NCBI RefSeq assembly: GCF_947501225.1
Contig: NZ_CANMUW010000001.1
Coordinates: 186,001-250,000 of the forward strand
Reading direction: 5' to 3'
Source: an uncultured Shewanella sp.
GTDB taxonomy: Bacteria > Pseudomonadota > Gammaproteobacteria > Enterobacterales > Shewanellaceae
Length of the DNA stretch: 64,000 bases
Made by a program: the position numbers and the translations under genes. This document shows, one piece after another, positions 37,334 to 45,837 of this stretch (position 1 is the stretch's first letter; every line of letters starts with the position of its first letter). The notes beneath the pieces are model-generated. The model was given only the letters and a program-made list of their open reading frames with translations. It was not told where the DNA came from and did not search any database.

Positions 37334-40159
37334 ATGAGGAAGACCTTGAAGTCACTACCCATAGCATCTTTTATTCTTGCATCGGCGAGCCTGATCACCG
37401 CCGGCGCCTACGCTCAAGTCCCTAATCATGCGGATTCCATTGCTCCTGACGACATCATGCATTTCGAGTCGTTGAAAAAACCTGTGGTCTCTGATTCCGG
37501 TACCATGCTGGCCGTTGAGGTGGCACCGGATCGGGGAGATAGTCATGGGTTGGTTAAAAGCCTGACATCGTCTAAAAAGTTTACTCTTGATGGCGCTTCT
37601 GAGCCGAAAGTGAGCCGAGACGGTCGTTTTGTTGCCTTTGTTGTTAAGAGTTCGTTACTCGATTTAGAGATGGCCTCAGAAAAAGAGAGGAAAAAAATCA
37701 AATCGGGCATGGTGTTACTCGATACCCAATCCGGAGAAGAGACCCGCTTCGAAAGAGTTAAATCTTTTGAGTTCAATGAATCCGGAACACATTTAGCCAT
37801 CTGGTATGAAGCGCAGGAGAAAGAGGGCGACGGTAAGAAAGCCGATAAGAAAAACGATGACAAGAAGAGTGAGCAGGAAAAGGTCGACAAATTCGATAAA
37901 GGCACCGAGTTTCAGCTTATCTCTCTGAAGAATGGCAATAAACAAAGCATAAAACATGTTACCCGTTTCTACTTCGATAAAGTGGGTAAGCATCTGGTGC
38001 TGGCCAGTAACGATGTGAACGCGAAGATGCATCAGCTGGTATTGATAAGACTCAATAACGACAAAAAAGAGATAGTACATCAGTACAGTGATCAGCAGAT
38101 CGGTGAGGTTGCGCTCAGTGAAAACGGTCAATATATCGCCTTTACCCATGGGGCTGCCGCGAGCGCGCCCTATGGACGTGAATATAAGTTGTCTCTGCTT
38201 GAGATAGCAAGTGGTGCTGTCAAGGCTGTCCCCGCCGATGAGAAATGGAAACTTAACCGTTACACGAAACTCAGGTTCTCACAGGACAGTGAGCGGCTCT
38301 TTTTCGGACGCGTTCCTCAGGTGAGCCAACAGCTTGAGATTAAGAAGGTTGAAAAGCAAGCCGACCTTTTCGATGAGAAGGTGGTTACAGGTCAACGTGA
38401 GCTACGCATCTGGCACGGGGATGACGCACGTATAAAGCCTAACGAGGTCAAGCAGTACAAGAAAGAGTTGAAACGGACCTACCTGGCCGTACTGCATCTG
38501 CAGGGGAACCACCTTGTTCAGTTAGCCGATGAAGCTGTGCCGGATGTCGAGGCGCAGGAACAGACGCGATTCGTTATCGCCAGTTCAGATATACCCTATC
38601 GTAAGATGATCACCTGGGCCGGTTTCTACCGGGATTACTATCTGATCGATCTCAATACCGGTCGTAAAATTCCATTTTTGACCCAGCAACCAAGCAATCA
38701 AGAACCGACACTCTCTCCAATGGAGCGATTTGTTGCTTACTATCAGCAGGGGCAGGTATATCTTTATCAGATATCTCAGGATAGAAGACACAACCTGACT
38801 AAAGATCTCAAGGTCTCTTTTGCCGATGAAGATCATGACTACCCCTCTAATGCACCCGGGTATGGTTTCGGCCCCTGGCTTGAAAATGATGCCGGCCTGT
38901 TGGTGTATGACAAATATGATATCTGGCAGATGAATACAGGTTCACTGGAGTCCTTTAAGCTAACGGCCGGTAAGGGGCGTAAGCAGGGGATCCAATACCG
39001 TGTGACCGGCCTGGTGGCTGATGAGAGTAAGCCCGACGTCTTCGCTATCGACCAACAGATACTGCTTCACGGCTACAACGAGCGGACCAAAGGCGATGGT
39101 TATTATCAGGCTAAGATAGGTGTCTCGGGAGTAACGACCTTGATGGAGGGGGACTATAAGATAAAGCCTCTCGCCCGAAGTAAAAACTCCAATACTATCG
39201 TGTTTTCGAAAGAGCGCTTCGATCTGTTTCCCGACCTCTATACCGCAGAGTATCTATCACCACAGACTGCGGTTCGTCAAACCGACTTAGATGCCCAGAA
39301 GCGGAAGTTTAACTGGAGCAAGTCAGAGCTGGTTCACTGGACAAATGGTGATGGGAAGCCGTTAGATGGTGTATTGATCAAGCCGACCAACTACGAGGAG
39401 GGGAAACGTTACCCGGTTCTGGTCTATTTCTACCGCTTCATGAGTGATCGTCTGCATGCGTTTCCACAGATGAAGCTCAACCACAGACCGAACTTTGCCT
39501 GGTACGCCGACAAGGGTTACGCCATCTTCCTGCCGGATATTCGTTTCGAGGTAGGCTATCCGGGAGCATCATCGGTTCAGGCGCTGACCTCCGGTGTGCA
39601 GAAGCTGATTGAGATGGGGATCGCAGACCCCGATGCCGTCGGGATCCAGGGCCACTCATGGGGCGGATATCAGACAGCCTTCGCCGTCACTCAGACCCAT
39701 ATCTTTAAGGCCGCGGTAACCGGCGCTCCGGTCTCCAATATGACCAGTGCCTACAGTGGGATCCGTCACGGTAGTGGTTTGGCACGTCAATTCCAGTACG
39801 AAACCGGACAGAGCCGAATCGGTGAGAGCCTGTTCAGGGCGCCGCAGAAGTATGTTGAGAACTCCCCCATCTTCTATGCCGAGCGAATCAAGACGCCTAT
39901 GATGATAATGTTTGGCGACAAAGATGATGCGGTGCCCTGGGAGCAGGGGATCGAGCTCTACCTTGCCATGCGTCGTGCGGGCAAAGATGTGGTCTTCCTC
40001 CAATATCAGGATGAACCACATCACCTGAAGAAGTATCCGAATAAACTCGACTACAGTATTCGCATGATGGAGTATTTCGATCACTACCTGAAGGGCAAAC
40101 CGGCACCGAAGTGGTTAACTCAGGGTGAGGCATATACCGAGTATAAGAAGGCCGACTGA
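37334..40159 (+). CDS. Exported prolyl-oligopeptidase-family (S9) peptidase
   Basis: A 941-residue protein with a signal peptide (hydrophobic IASFILASASLITAGAYA). An N-terminal beta-propeller-like region (to about 650) precedes the alpha/beta hydrolase catalytic domain. The nucleophile is in GHSWGGYQ (Ser near 774), the Asp in FGDKDDAVPWEQG (near 865) and the His in DEPHHLKK (near 896). It would cleave peptides in the periplasm or at the cell surface. A Lys/Asp/Glu-rich insertion near residues 160-185 interrupts the propeller and looks disordered. An ATG at 37298 would add 12 residues before the signal peptide; 37334 gives a more typical one. Confidence 0.87.
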   Translation: MRKTLKSLPIASFILASASLITAGAYAQVPNHADSIAPDDIMHFESLKKPVVSDSGTMLAVEVAPDRGDSHGLVKSLTSSKKFTLDGASEPKVSRDGRFVAFVVKSSLLDLEMASEKERKKIKSGMVLLDTQSGEETRFERVKSFEFNESGTHLAIWYEAQEKEGDGKKADKKNDDKKSEQEKVDKFDKGTEFQLISLKNGNKQSIKHVTRFYFDKVGKHLVLASNDVNAKMHQLVLIRLNNDKKEIVHQYSDQQIGEVALSENGQYIAFTHGAAASAPYGREYKLSLLEIASGAVKAVPADEKWKLNRYTKLRFSQDSERLFFGRVPQVSQQLEIKKVEKQADLFDEKVVTGQRELRIWHGDDARIKPNEVKQYKKELKRTYLAVLHLQGNHLVQLADEAVPDVEAQEQTRFVIASSDIPYRKMITWAGFYRDYYLIDLNTGRKIPFLTQQPSNQEPTLSPMERFVAYYQQGQVYLYQISQDRRHNLTKDLKVSFADEDHDYPSNAPGYGFGPWLENDAGLLVYDKYDIWQMNTGSLESFKLTAGKGRKQGIQYRVTGLVADESKPDVFAIDQQILLHGYNERTKGDGYYQAKIGVSGVTTLMEGDYKIKPLARSKNSNTIVFSKERFDLFPDLYTAEYLSPQTAVRQTDLDAQKRKFNWSKSELVHWTNGDGKPLDGVLIKPTNYEEGKRYPVLVYFYRFMSDRLHAFPQMKLNHRPNFAWYADKGYAIFLPDIRFEVGYPGASSVQALTSGVQKLIEMGIADPDAVGIQGHSWGGYQTAFAVTQTHIFKAAVTGAPVSNMTSAYSGIRHGSGLARQFQYETGQSRIGESLFRAPQKYVENSPIFYAERIKTPMMIMFGDKDDAVPWEQGIELYLAMRRAGKDVVFLQYQDEPHHLKKYPNKLDYSIRMMEYFDHYLKGKPAPKWLTQGEAYTEYKKAD

Positions 40160-40192
40160 TCCGTTTAAGACTCTTTAATTGGTGGAAAACAG

Positions 40193-40219
40193 AAACCGGG
40201 TTTATGACTCGGTTTTTTT
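40193..40219 (+). terminator. Intrinsic terminator of the S9 peptidase gene
   Basis: AAACCGGG pairs with CTCGGTTT (one G-U) around a 7-nt loop and is followed by T7. Confidence 0.8.
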
Positions 40220-40341
40220 ATGGATAAGGATTGTTTTATGGTAAATGTTGGCACTAGTATACCCAGTAGATAGGGCGGCTAAGAAGCAATGGCTAGCCTG
40301 GGTGTGGCTAAAACCTGAGTGATGCCTGTTTGATTAATATC

Positions 40342-40839
40342 ATGGAGTGGATTATGGAGATGGAGAGCGTTATGGAGAAAGATGTCAGAGGGGCCGGAGT
40401 AAAAATTCCCCCGCCGCTCATTTATATCTTGTTTATGTTACTGGCCCACGTCAATGAACTGCTGCTGCCCATAGGCATCACCTTTGCACCTGTGATCACC
40501 TATACGGGACTGGCTCTGGTGATCACAGGTCTTATCGTGCTGCTCTCTTTGCTGTTACAGTTTAAGCGGCAAAAGACGGCAATAGAGCCCTGGCAGCCGA
40601 CCTCATCGATTATTAAGACCGGGCTTTATAAATACTCCAGGAACCCTGTCTATTTGGCGCTGTGTACCATTCCTGTCGGCTTAGGTCTCTACTTTAGCCA
40701 TATCTGGCTGATCACCAGCGTGATCCCATCTTGTGTCTGTGTCTATTATGTCGCCATCAGGCCCGAAGAGGCCTATTTAAGGCGGAAATTCGGTGACGAA
40801 TATATTCGCTACCAAAAACAGGTTCGCAGGTGGTTTTAG
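40342..40839 (+). CDS. Isoprenylcysteine/phospholipid methyltransferase-like membrane protein
   Basis: An inner-membrane protein of about 165 residues with four hydrophobic segments. The C-terminal half has the ICMT/PEMT-type pattern: TGLYKYSRNPVYLAL, then a helix, then RPEEAYLRRKFGDEYIRYQKQVRRW. The R-NP-Y and E-x-L-x-x-x-F-G features form the SAM-binding site in this superfamily. In bacteria the substrate is usually unknown. Several in-frame ATG codons (40342, 40354, 40360, 40372) each follow a GGAG-like site in an ATGGAG-rich start, so the exact start is undecided. A GNAT gene follows closely and is probably co-transcribed. Confidence 0.8.
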   Translation: MEWIMEMESVMEKDVRGAGVKIPPPLIYILFMLLAHVNELLLPIGITFAPVITYTGLALVITGLIVLLSLLLQFKRQKTAIEPWQPTSSIIKTGLYKYSRNPVYLALCTIPVGLGLYFSHIWLITSVIPSCVCVYYVAIRPEEAYLRRKFGDEYIRYQKQVRRWF

Positions 40840-40878
40840 TCTATGCAAAGGATCCCGAAAATTAACACAGGTAGGACC

Positions 40879-41472
40879 ATGCTGACTATCTTGCAGCATT
40901 ATGACTATCAGCTGTTAATCGATTACTACCATAACAACAGGGCTCACCTGGCCCCGTGGGAGCCCGAAAGGGAGCCTGATTATTTTTGTAAATATCGGGT
41001 CAGAAGGCGGCTAATGGAGAGCAATGAGCTGTTTTCGGTGGGGGCTGCGGTGCACTTCGTCGCTTTTACTGTCGATGAGCAAGCCCGAGACGTTAAAGCC
41101 AAAGACGTTAAAACCAGAGATGACAATGATGTGAACTACAACGAGATCATCGGGGTTTGCAATTTTACCAATATTATCAGAGGCTCCTTTCAAGCCTGTA
41201 GCTTAGGCTACTCCATCGCCGAGGCACATCAGGGCAAAGGCTTGATGAAAGAGATCCTTACCGCGGGGATCGATTACATGTTTACCGAGCAAAATCTGCA
41301 TCGGATCATGGCTAACTATATCCCTTCTAACACACGAAGCGGAGCGCTGCTCTCATCGCTGGGGTTTGAGCAGGAGGGGGTGGCTAAATCTTATCTTAAG
41401 ATAGCCGGGAGGTGGCAGGATCACTGCCTGACATCGAAGATTAACTCTGAGTACTTAGATAAAGGGCTCTGA
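40879..41472 (+). CDS. GNAT acetyltransferase of the RimJ/RimL type
   Basis: A protein of about 197 residues. The N-terminus ILQHYDYQLLIDYYHNNRAHLAPWEP and the acetyl-CoA loop GYSIAEAHQGKGLMKE match ribosomal-protein N-acetyltransferases; ANYIPSNTRSGALLSSLGFEQEG completes the pattern. It would acetylate the N-terminus of a protein; the target is unknown. An internal hydrophilic insert (about residues 68-90) contains the short duplication DVKAKDVKTRD, absent from typical members. The ATG at 40879 starts at the domain edge; an ATG at 40843 would add 12 residues. It lies 39 bp after the methyltransferase-like gene. Confidence 0.85.
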   Translation: MLTILQHYDYQLLIDYYHNNRAHLAPWEPEREPDYFCKYRVRRRLMESNELFSVGAAVHFVAFTVDEQARDVKAKDVKTRDDNDVNYNEIIGVCNFTNIIRGSFQACSLGYSIAEAHQGKGLMKEILTAGIDYMFTEQNLHRIMANYIPSNTRSGALLSSLGFEQEGVAKSYLKIAGRWQDHCLTSKINSEYLDKGL

Positions 41473-41967
41473 CTCAGGGTGCTGATTAGCTGGAAAATCT
41501 GCTTACTTGTCGGATAACAAGTTTAAAGTATCTTCTTAGATTGGCTTCATTAAACTTGTTTAGTCTTGGGTTTACTCGTGGAGAACCATAGCCCTGCTTG
41601 TGCCAATTGCTTGCAGCAGGTGCCATATATGGATATATCAATGTCGTGATCACATGGATGTGAATGAACGACCTTATGTGCAGATGCTTCTGCGAGGCGC
41701 CGTGAACACTTCCATGTGGGCTCTGCCAAAACATCCATGTTTTGGAAGCTCGCAGCTGCATCTACACTTGAGTGTTTATCTCTTCGATTTAACGTCTTCT
41801 GTTGTAACTTATTTTTGAACACAAATGTGTTAGCAATTTTTTTAACTTAGGAAAAACGAATTATCTCAGGTATGACAAAGCCTTTTCATACCAGCATAGA
41901 CAGTTCACATATGGCTATTAAGTTTCAAGCAAAGTGAGGTTTACCAGTGAGTGGATTGTTGTTTAGA
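41473..41967. repeat. Non-coding spacer with GGA-loop hairpins
   Basis: No convincing gene is seen in these 495 bp. It holds hairpins with related loops: ATATA-TGGA-TATAT (41625-41638), TCACA-TGGA-TGTGA (41650-41663) and CCAAAACA-TCCA-TGTTTTGG (41726-41745, GGA on the minus strand). GCAGA-TGCT-TCTGC lies near 41682 and ACACT-TG-AGTGT near 41764. Arms differ while pairing is kept, which points to a structured RNA or a palindromic repeat family. Short open frames on both strands look like artefacts. Confidence 0.55.
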
Positions 41968-42528
41968 TTAATCCTCATATTGTCCCATTGCCTTATATGT
42001 AATTTTACCATTTTTTAATTTCCTGCTTTTAAAGCATATTAAAGAGTTATCACTAACTTTAAATGGTAAATCCAGCTTAAGTTCATTAATCATCTCTTTA
42101 CACTCACTTGAACTAGGTGGATACGGAATTATGAACTCTGGTTGAATAAACACCGGAGCTTTCAGATACACACCGAAAAAGCCGTTTTCACCTTTAAGAA
42201 AATACTCAAACACTTGCGAATAATCATTTAAAACTTTGTCAGGTACCATCTTCCATCTAAAGTTTAGCGGCAAGTAAACTCCTAACCTTATGTTGTTCGG
42301 ATTATCAAATTTTGCTATTTTTCGCTTAACTAATTCTGGTAAACCAAGGCCATCTCTAGTTGTGTTCCAATATGGGTCAACTATTGCAGAATTCGAGAGG
42401 CAATACTCGGTATGCTTGTCTAAAAAATTTTGAGTCATCTCCCAACCTTTTTCTAAATCTCGTTTTTTTACCGAGTTTCCAAAAGCGGAGCTTTTTGGTC
42501 TGCAATAACGTACAAATTCAATATCCAT
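41968..42528 (-). CDS. Hypothetical protein in an AT-rich accessory patch
   Basis: A 186-residue protein with no signal peptide or membrane helix. I do not recognise a family. Visible features are MDIEFVRYCRPKSS at the start, several Lys-rich stretches, aromatic-rich segments (YLPLNFRWKMVP, FIIPYPPSSSECKEM) and a basic C-terminus. Base composition is clearly more AT-rich than neighbouring genes, codons such as AAA, TTT and ATT dominate, and hairpin-rich spacers lie on both sides. These are signs of recent acquisition. Function cannot be inferred; an immunity-type or phage-derived cargo gene is one possibility without direct support. Confidence 0.65.
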   Translation of the reverse strand: MDIEFVRYCRPKSSAFGNSVKKRDLEKGWEMTQNFLDKHTEYCLSNSAIVDPYWNTTRDGLGLPELVKRKIAKFDNPNNIRLGVYLPLNFRWKMVPDKVLNDYSQVFEYFLKGENGFFGVYLKAPVFIQPEFIIPYPPSSSECKEMINELKLDLPFKVSDNSLICFKSRKLKNGKITYKAMGQYED

Positions 42529-42947
42529 ATACTTAATCCTTTTAAAGCCAAACGCTTCTCATTTTAGTGCTAACTATCTCTAATTCCCTAATTTGGTATG
42601 ATCAAAGCTTTCTAGGCACCTTTGAACATTATGAAAAATAGTTCAAGTGCATAGTAAAGGAAACTCATCTTGGAGCATTTCCTCGTTAACAACTTAACTA
42701 AGAGAACCTCAATCGAAGAGAGAAAATAACCAGGTGTGGATGCGTATGAGGGTATCGAAAACAGGGATGTTTTCGTTAAGCGGCCAGGGATGGCTTCACA
42801 GCGGCCCGAAGAAGTATCTACACTTTAGGCGAGCCGCAGGCTATGGGTAACCTTGAAGTTAAAACCTTCAAATAAATTGCCAATAGCAATTCAGCCAGAA
42901 GCTAAATCAGAAATGTAATCAGCCTTCATTTGAAGGCTGGCAAACTA
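42529..42947. repeat. Non-coding spacer with CsrA-site-like hairpins
   Basis: No gene is seen in 419 bp. CGAAAACA-GGGA-TGTTTTCG (42756-42775) is an 8-bp stem, and its centre ACAGGGATGT equals the published CsrA SELEX core ACARGGAUGU. Next to it is GGCCA-GGGA-TGGCT (42782-42795). AATTGC/GCAATT (near 42876) and a 9-bp stem CAGCCTTCA/TGAAGGCTG (42920-42939) follow. The last may also end the DUF3192 gene. Up to five GGA motifs lie on the plus strand. Confidence 0.55.
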
Positions 42948-43358
42948 TCAGATGTCGCTATCGCTACTGGCGGTACTGCTACTGTTGCGACTCAGATACT
43001 CCTGGTAGGAGGCATCGCCCCAGGCAATGAGCTTTTGATCCCTGAATAGCAGCGGTGTGCACTCGTCTCTGGTGGTTTCACCGTCAGACTTCTTATGGTG
43101 GGTGCGATAGAAGAGGACCTGTAGGGTAGACTCGTCGACGATCTTTGCTTCTGAAAAATCCGCCTTTCCCAGCAGCGACTTGATATGAGTGATCGACTGG
43201 CCTATCGATATCTCGGTTAACTTACCATTGATATAAGCCTGTCGGTCTTCCCAGTCCATCTCATCAGGAGTCGGTTCATAGACGAGCACGACGACGGCAA
43301 CAAAGACGAGGTAAGCTGCAAAAATTGAACCGACAATAACGGGCAGTTTAGATTTCAT
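42948..43358 (-). CDS. DUF3192-family small membrane-anchored protein
   Basis: A 136-residue protein with one N-terminal hydrophobic helix (PVIVGSIFAAYLVFVAVVVLVY), either an anchor or uncleaved signal. A periplasmic domain with ISIGQSITHIKSLLGKADFSE and VLFYRTHHKKSDGETTRDECTPLLFRDQKLIAWG follows, the pattern of DUF3192, which resembles BamE/SmpA-like lipoprotein folds. The tail is Ser-rich (SRNSSSTASSDSD). The ATG at 43358 has AAGGA about 11 nt upstream. A TTG at 43403 would add a segment that itself begins MKSKL, repeating the real start. Function is unknown. Confidence 0.8.
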   Translation of the reverse strand: MKSKLPVIVGSIFAAYLVFVAVVVLVYEPTPDEMDWEDRQAYINGKLTEISIGQSITHIKSLLGKADFSEAKIVDESTLQVLFYRTHHKKSDGETTRDECTPLLFRDQKLIAWGDASYQEYLSRNSSSTASSDSDI

Positions 43359-43490
43359 TGGTGCGACTTTCCTTGGTGTTAACGCAAATAATTTAGATTT
43401 CAAAGCTAGGGTGAATAATATAATTCAGCGTGCTGTAATAAGATACCCTCTTAGTTGTTGTTGGTAAATCACAATAGAGTAACTTTATGT

Positions 43491-44279
43491 TTACATTCTT
43501 TTGCTGTCTGCACCAGTTTCCGGATTCGGCAGCCTGAACTGGCTAAGATTGATATTCAACGGCATGTCGGTTTTAAGTTGCACGAGTTTATAACTCATTC
43601 TTGCCATCTGTTTGCCGGCCTCGAGCTTTTTAGCCTGTTTAGCGCCGACCTTATCCAGTGAGGCGTAAATATTGGCTAAGGAGCGAAAAGTTCTCAGCAG
43701 CTCGACGGCAGATTTCGGCCCGATCCCAGGTACGCCGGGGATCTTGTTGCCGCTATCGCCTGCCAGAGCAAGGTAGTCGATAAATTGCGAATGTTCGACA
43801 CCCAGCTTCTTCTCACGCTCCCGGATTGTCAGGTAATCCTGGCTGAAGTGATCCCACTGCCGGATATTGGGGTTACCAAGCTGGGTAAAGCCTTTATCGG
43901 TGGAGACTATGATGGCTCTGCCACCACTGTCGGCTAATTTGCTCGCCAAAGTTGCGATAACATCATCGGCCTCAGATGCGGCATCTATCGAGTTGATATT
44001 GAGACCGGCGAGGTAAGATTTTAATGAAGGAAGGGCCTGTGACAGGGCCTGCGGCATTGGCTTACGGCCTTTCTTATAGTCCTCAAAAAGCTGTTTTCTC
44101 CAGGACACTTCATCACCATCCCAGACGATCGCCACATGACTTGGCTGGTGATAGTTAATCAGTTTATTACAGGCCGAACCCAGCCGAATGTCGAGCCCGT
44201 TGACATCGTTTTCATTGGGTTGGGCTGCATGCATTCGGCGAACCAGGTTCATACCATCAATTATTAGAAATCTGTTCAT
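43491..44279 (-). CDS. xni: Flap endonuclease Xni (ExoIX, YgdG)
   Basis: A 262-residue homologue of the 5'-nuclease domain of DNA polymerase I. Acidic metal-binding stretches are IDGMNLVRR, WDGDEVSWRKQLFEDYKKGRKP, EADDVIATLAS and STDKGFTQL. The helix-hairpin-helix region is GDSGNKIPGVPGIGPKSAVELL. It may remove flaps during repair or replication. Length is the same as E. coli Xni. It lies next to ppnN, a neighbourhood that also occurs loosely in E. coli. Confidence 0.95.
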   Translation of the reverse strand: MNRFLIIDGMNLVRRMHAAQPNENDVNGLDIRLGSACNKLINYHQPSHVAIVWDGDEVSWRKQLFEDYKKGRKPMPQALSQALPSLKSYLAGLNINSIDAASEADDVIATLASKLADSGGRAIIVSTDKGFTQLGNPNIRQWDHFSQDYLTIREREKKLGVEHSQFIDYLALAGDSGNKIPGVPGIGPKSAVELLRTFRSLANIYASLDKVGAKQAKKLEAGKQMARMSYKLVQLKTDMPLNINLSQFRLPNPETGADSKRM

Positions 44280-44337
44280 TTATCTCTATTTTTTGAGTAT
44301 GGCCGAAAGAAAGGTAGTCCGTCAGCCGCTGATAACA

Positions 44338-44365
44338 GGCTATCGGCCGGATATTGCCGATAGCC
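44338..44365. terminator. GC-rich hairpin between ppnN and xni
   Basis: A perfect 10-bp stem (GGCTATCGGC with GCCGATAGCC, 8-nt loop) lies 9 bp past the ppnN stop. No U tract follows, so it is a weak or Rho-assisted terminator at most. Confidence 0.45.
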
Positions 44366-44373
44366 GAAAGCCA

Positions 44374-45726
44374 TTAGGTGTTTACCTTATAGCAGGGAAT
44401 GTATTCTCTCCCCGGTAATTTCATTCTCTGCTGTTTCACGAATGCGCTTAACAGCTTATCCAGTAGCGCCATCAGGTCCGGGTCCCCCTTGAGCTGGAAC
44501 GGTCCCTCTTTTGCTACGCTGCTGATGGTGTCCATTTTCACGTTACCGGCAACGATGCCTGAAAAAGCTCTGCGCAGGTTCGCCGCGAGTTCGGCCTTAT
44601 TGGGCTGGTAGTGCAGATTCAGATTGCCCATCATCTCATGAGTCGGGATAAATGGCAGTTGGAACTCAGGTTCGATCTTGAGTGACCAGTTATATTGATA
44701 GGAGTCACCTGAGCTTTTGCGGTGATCCTTGATCACGTCCATACCATGGCTCATGATCCTCGCGACCCGTACCGGATCATCTATCACTATTTCATATTTT
44801 GACTGAGCCTCTTCACCTAAGGTTGCGCCAATAAACTCATCGATCTTGAGGAAGTATTCGGCGCTCTCCTTAGGCCCGGTTAATATCAGCGGGAAGGGCA
44901 TCTGTTCGTTCTCTTTATTAAGCAATATGCCTAACAGGTAGAGTAACTCCTCTGCCGTGCCGGCACCGCCGGGGAAGATCACTACGCCATGTCCGAGGCG
45001 GACGAAGGCCTCCAGTCGTTTCTCGATATCGGGCAGAATAACCAGCTCGTTTACTATGGGGTTTGGCGGCTCGGCGGCAATGATGCTGGGCTCGGTCAGT
45101 CCGATATAGCGGGCCTGGCTGATGCGTTGCTTGGAGTGACCTATGGTCGCGCCTTTCATTGGCCCCTCCATGGCACCGGGCCCGCAGCCGGTACAGATAT
45201 TCATCTCTCTCAGACCAAGCTCATAGCCGACTTCACGGGTATATTGGTATTCGTCGGCATTGATACTGTGTCCTCCCCAGCAGACCACCACGTTGGGATC
45301 TTCGAAGGGGATGACCCGCCCGTTTCGCAGTATGTCGAAAACGACATTGGTAACATGGCTGGAGTTAGTCAGATTGATATGTCTGAGGTTTTCGTATTTA
45401 TCACTGAGGTAGACAATATCTCTCAGTACGGCAAACAGGTGCTCCTGGATCCCGGCAATGATCTTGCCGTCGACAAAGGCTTCTTCCGGTGGGTTTACCA
45501 GCTCAATCTTGATGCCGCGTTCCCGGCGAAGGACATTAATGTTGTAGTTACTGAACTGTTTGAAAAGATCTTCGGCATTATCGCCCTTAATCCCTGATGC
45601 GAGTACGGCGAGGGAGCAGTTACGAAAAAGCTGGTAGAGTTCGCTTTTGGCACTCTGTTTTACGCGGTCGACTTCGAGTTGAGAAAGCTGATCCATGCTT
45701 CCTCTCGGGCTGACTTTTACTATCAT
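44374..45726 (-). CDS. ppnN: Nucleotide 5'-monophosphate nucleosidase PpnN (YgdH)
   Basis: A 450-residue enzyme that splits purine and pyrimidine nucleoside monophosphates into base and ribose-5-phosphate; in E. coli it is controlled by (p)ppGpp. An N-terminal domain (to about 140) and a C-terminal DUF3412-type domain flank the LOG-like core. The core has [12 protein letters not shown] and the catalytic PGGxGTxxE ([16 protein letters not shown] near residue 250). Length matches the E. coli enzyme. It probably forms a unit with the downstream xni. Confidence 0.95.
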   Translation of the reverse strand: MIVKVSPRGSMDQLSQLEVDRVKQSAKSELYQLFRNCSLAVLASGIKGDNAEDLFKQFSNYNINVLRRERGIKIELVNPPEEAFVDGKIIAGIQEHLFAVLRDIVYLSDKYENLRHINLTNSSHVTNVVFDILRNGRVIPFEDPNVVVCWGGHSINADEYQYTREVGYELGLREMNICTGCGPGAMEGPMKGATIGHSKQRISQARYIGLTEPSIIAAEPPNPIVNELVILPDIEKRLEAFVRLGHGVVIFPGGAGTAEELLYLLGILLNKENEQMPFPLILTGPKESAEYFLKIDEFIGATLGEEAQSKYEIVIDDPVRVARIMSHGMDVIKDHRKSSGDSYQYNWSLKIEPEFQLPFIPTHEMMGNLNLHYQPNKAELAANLRRAFSGIVAGNVKMDTISSVAKEGPFQLKGDPDLMALLDKLLSAFVKQQRMKLPGREYIPCYKVNT

Positions 45727-45803
45727 AGTAACTCCTTAGCTGTGACTGGAGTTCATGGATGTGTTGTAAGAGCACCTTAAAACCAAATAGGTGACAAGCC
45801 CGG

Positions 45804-45826
45804 TTCTTCATGTAGGAGCTGGCTGA
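45804..45826. repeat. Relic of the REP-like repeat
   Basis: TTCTTCATGTAGGAGC is identical to 16 bp of the reverse complement of the repeats at 31.6-32.2 kb; the palindrome then decays (TGGCTGAAT). It lies in the 111-bp gap between the diguanylate cyclase 3' end and ppnN. Confidence 0.6.
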
Positions 45827-45837
45827 ATCAGATAGGC

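Noticed and set aside
41486..41822. Overlapping open frames of 72-91 codons on both strands
   Set aside because: They cross the hairpin cluster, have no ribosome site or recognisable product, and mirror each other.
44989..45597. A 202-codon open frame antisense to ppnN
   Set aside because: Shadow frame; ppnN is certain and the product resembles nothing known.
45753..45764. Another TGGA-loop hairpin (CATGGATG) before ppnN
   Set aside because: Only two base pairs flank the loop, so it does not form a stem like the other members.
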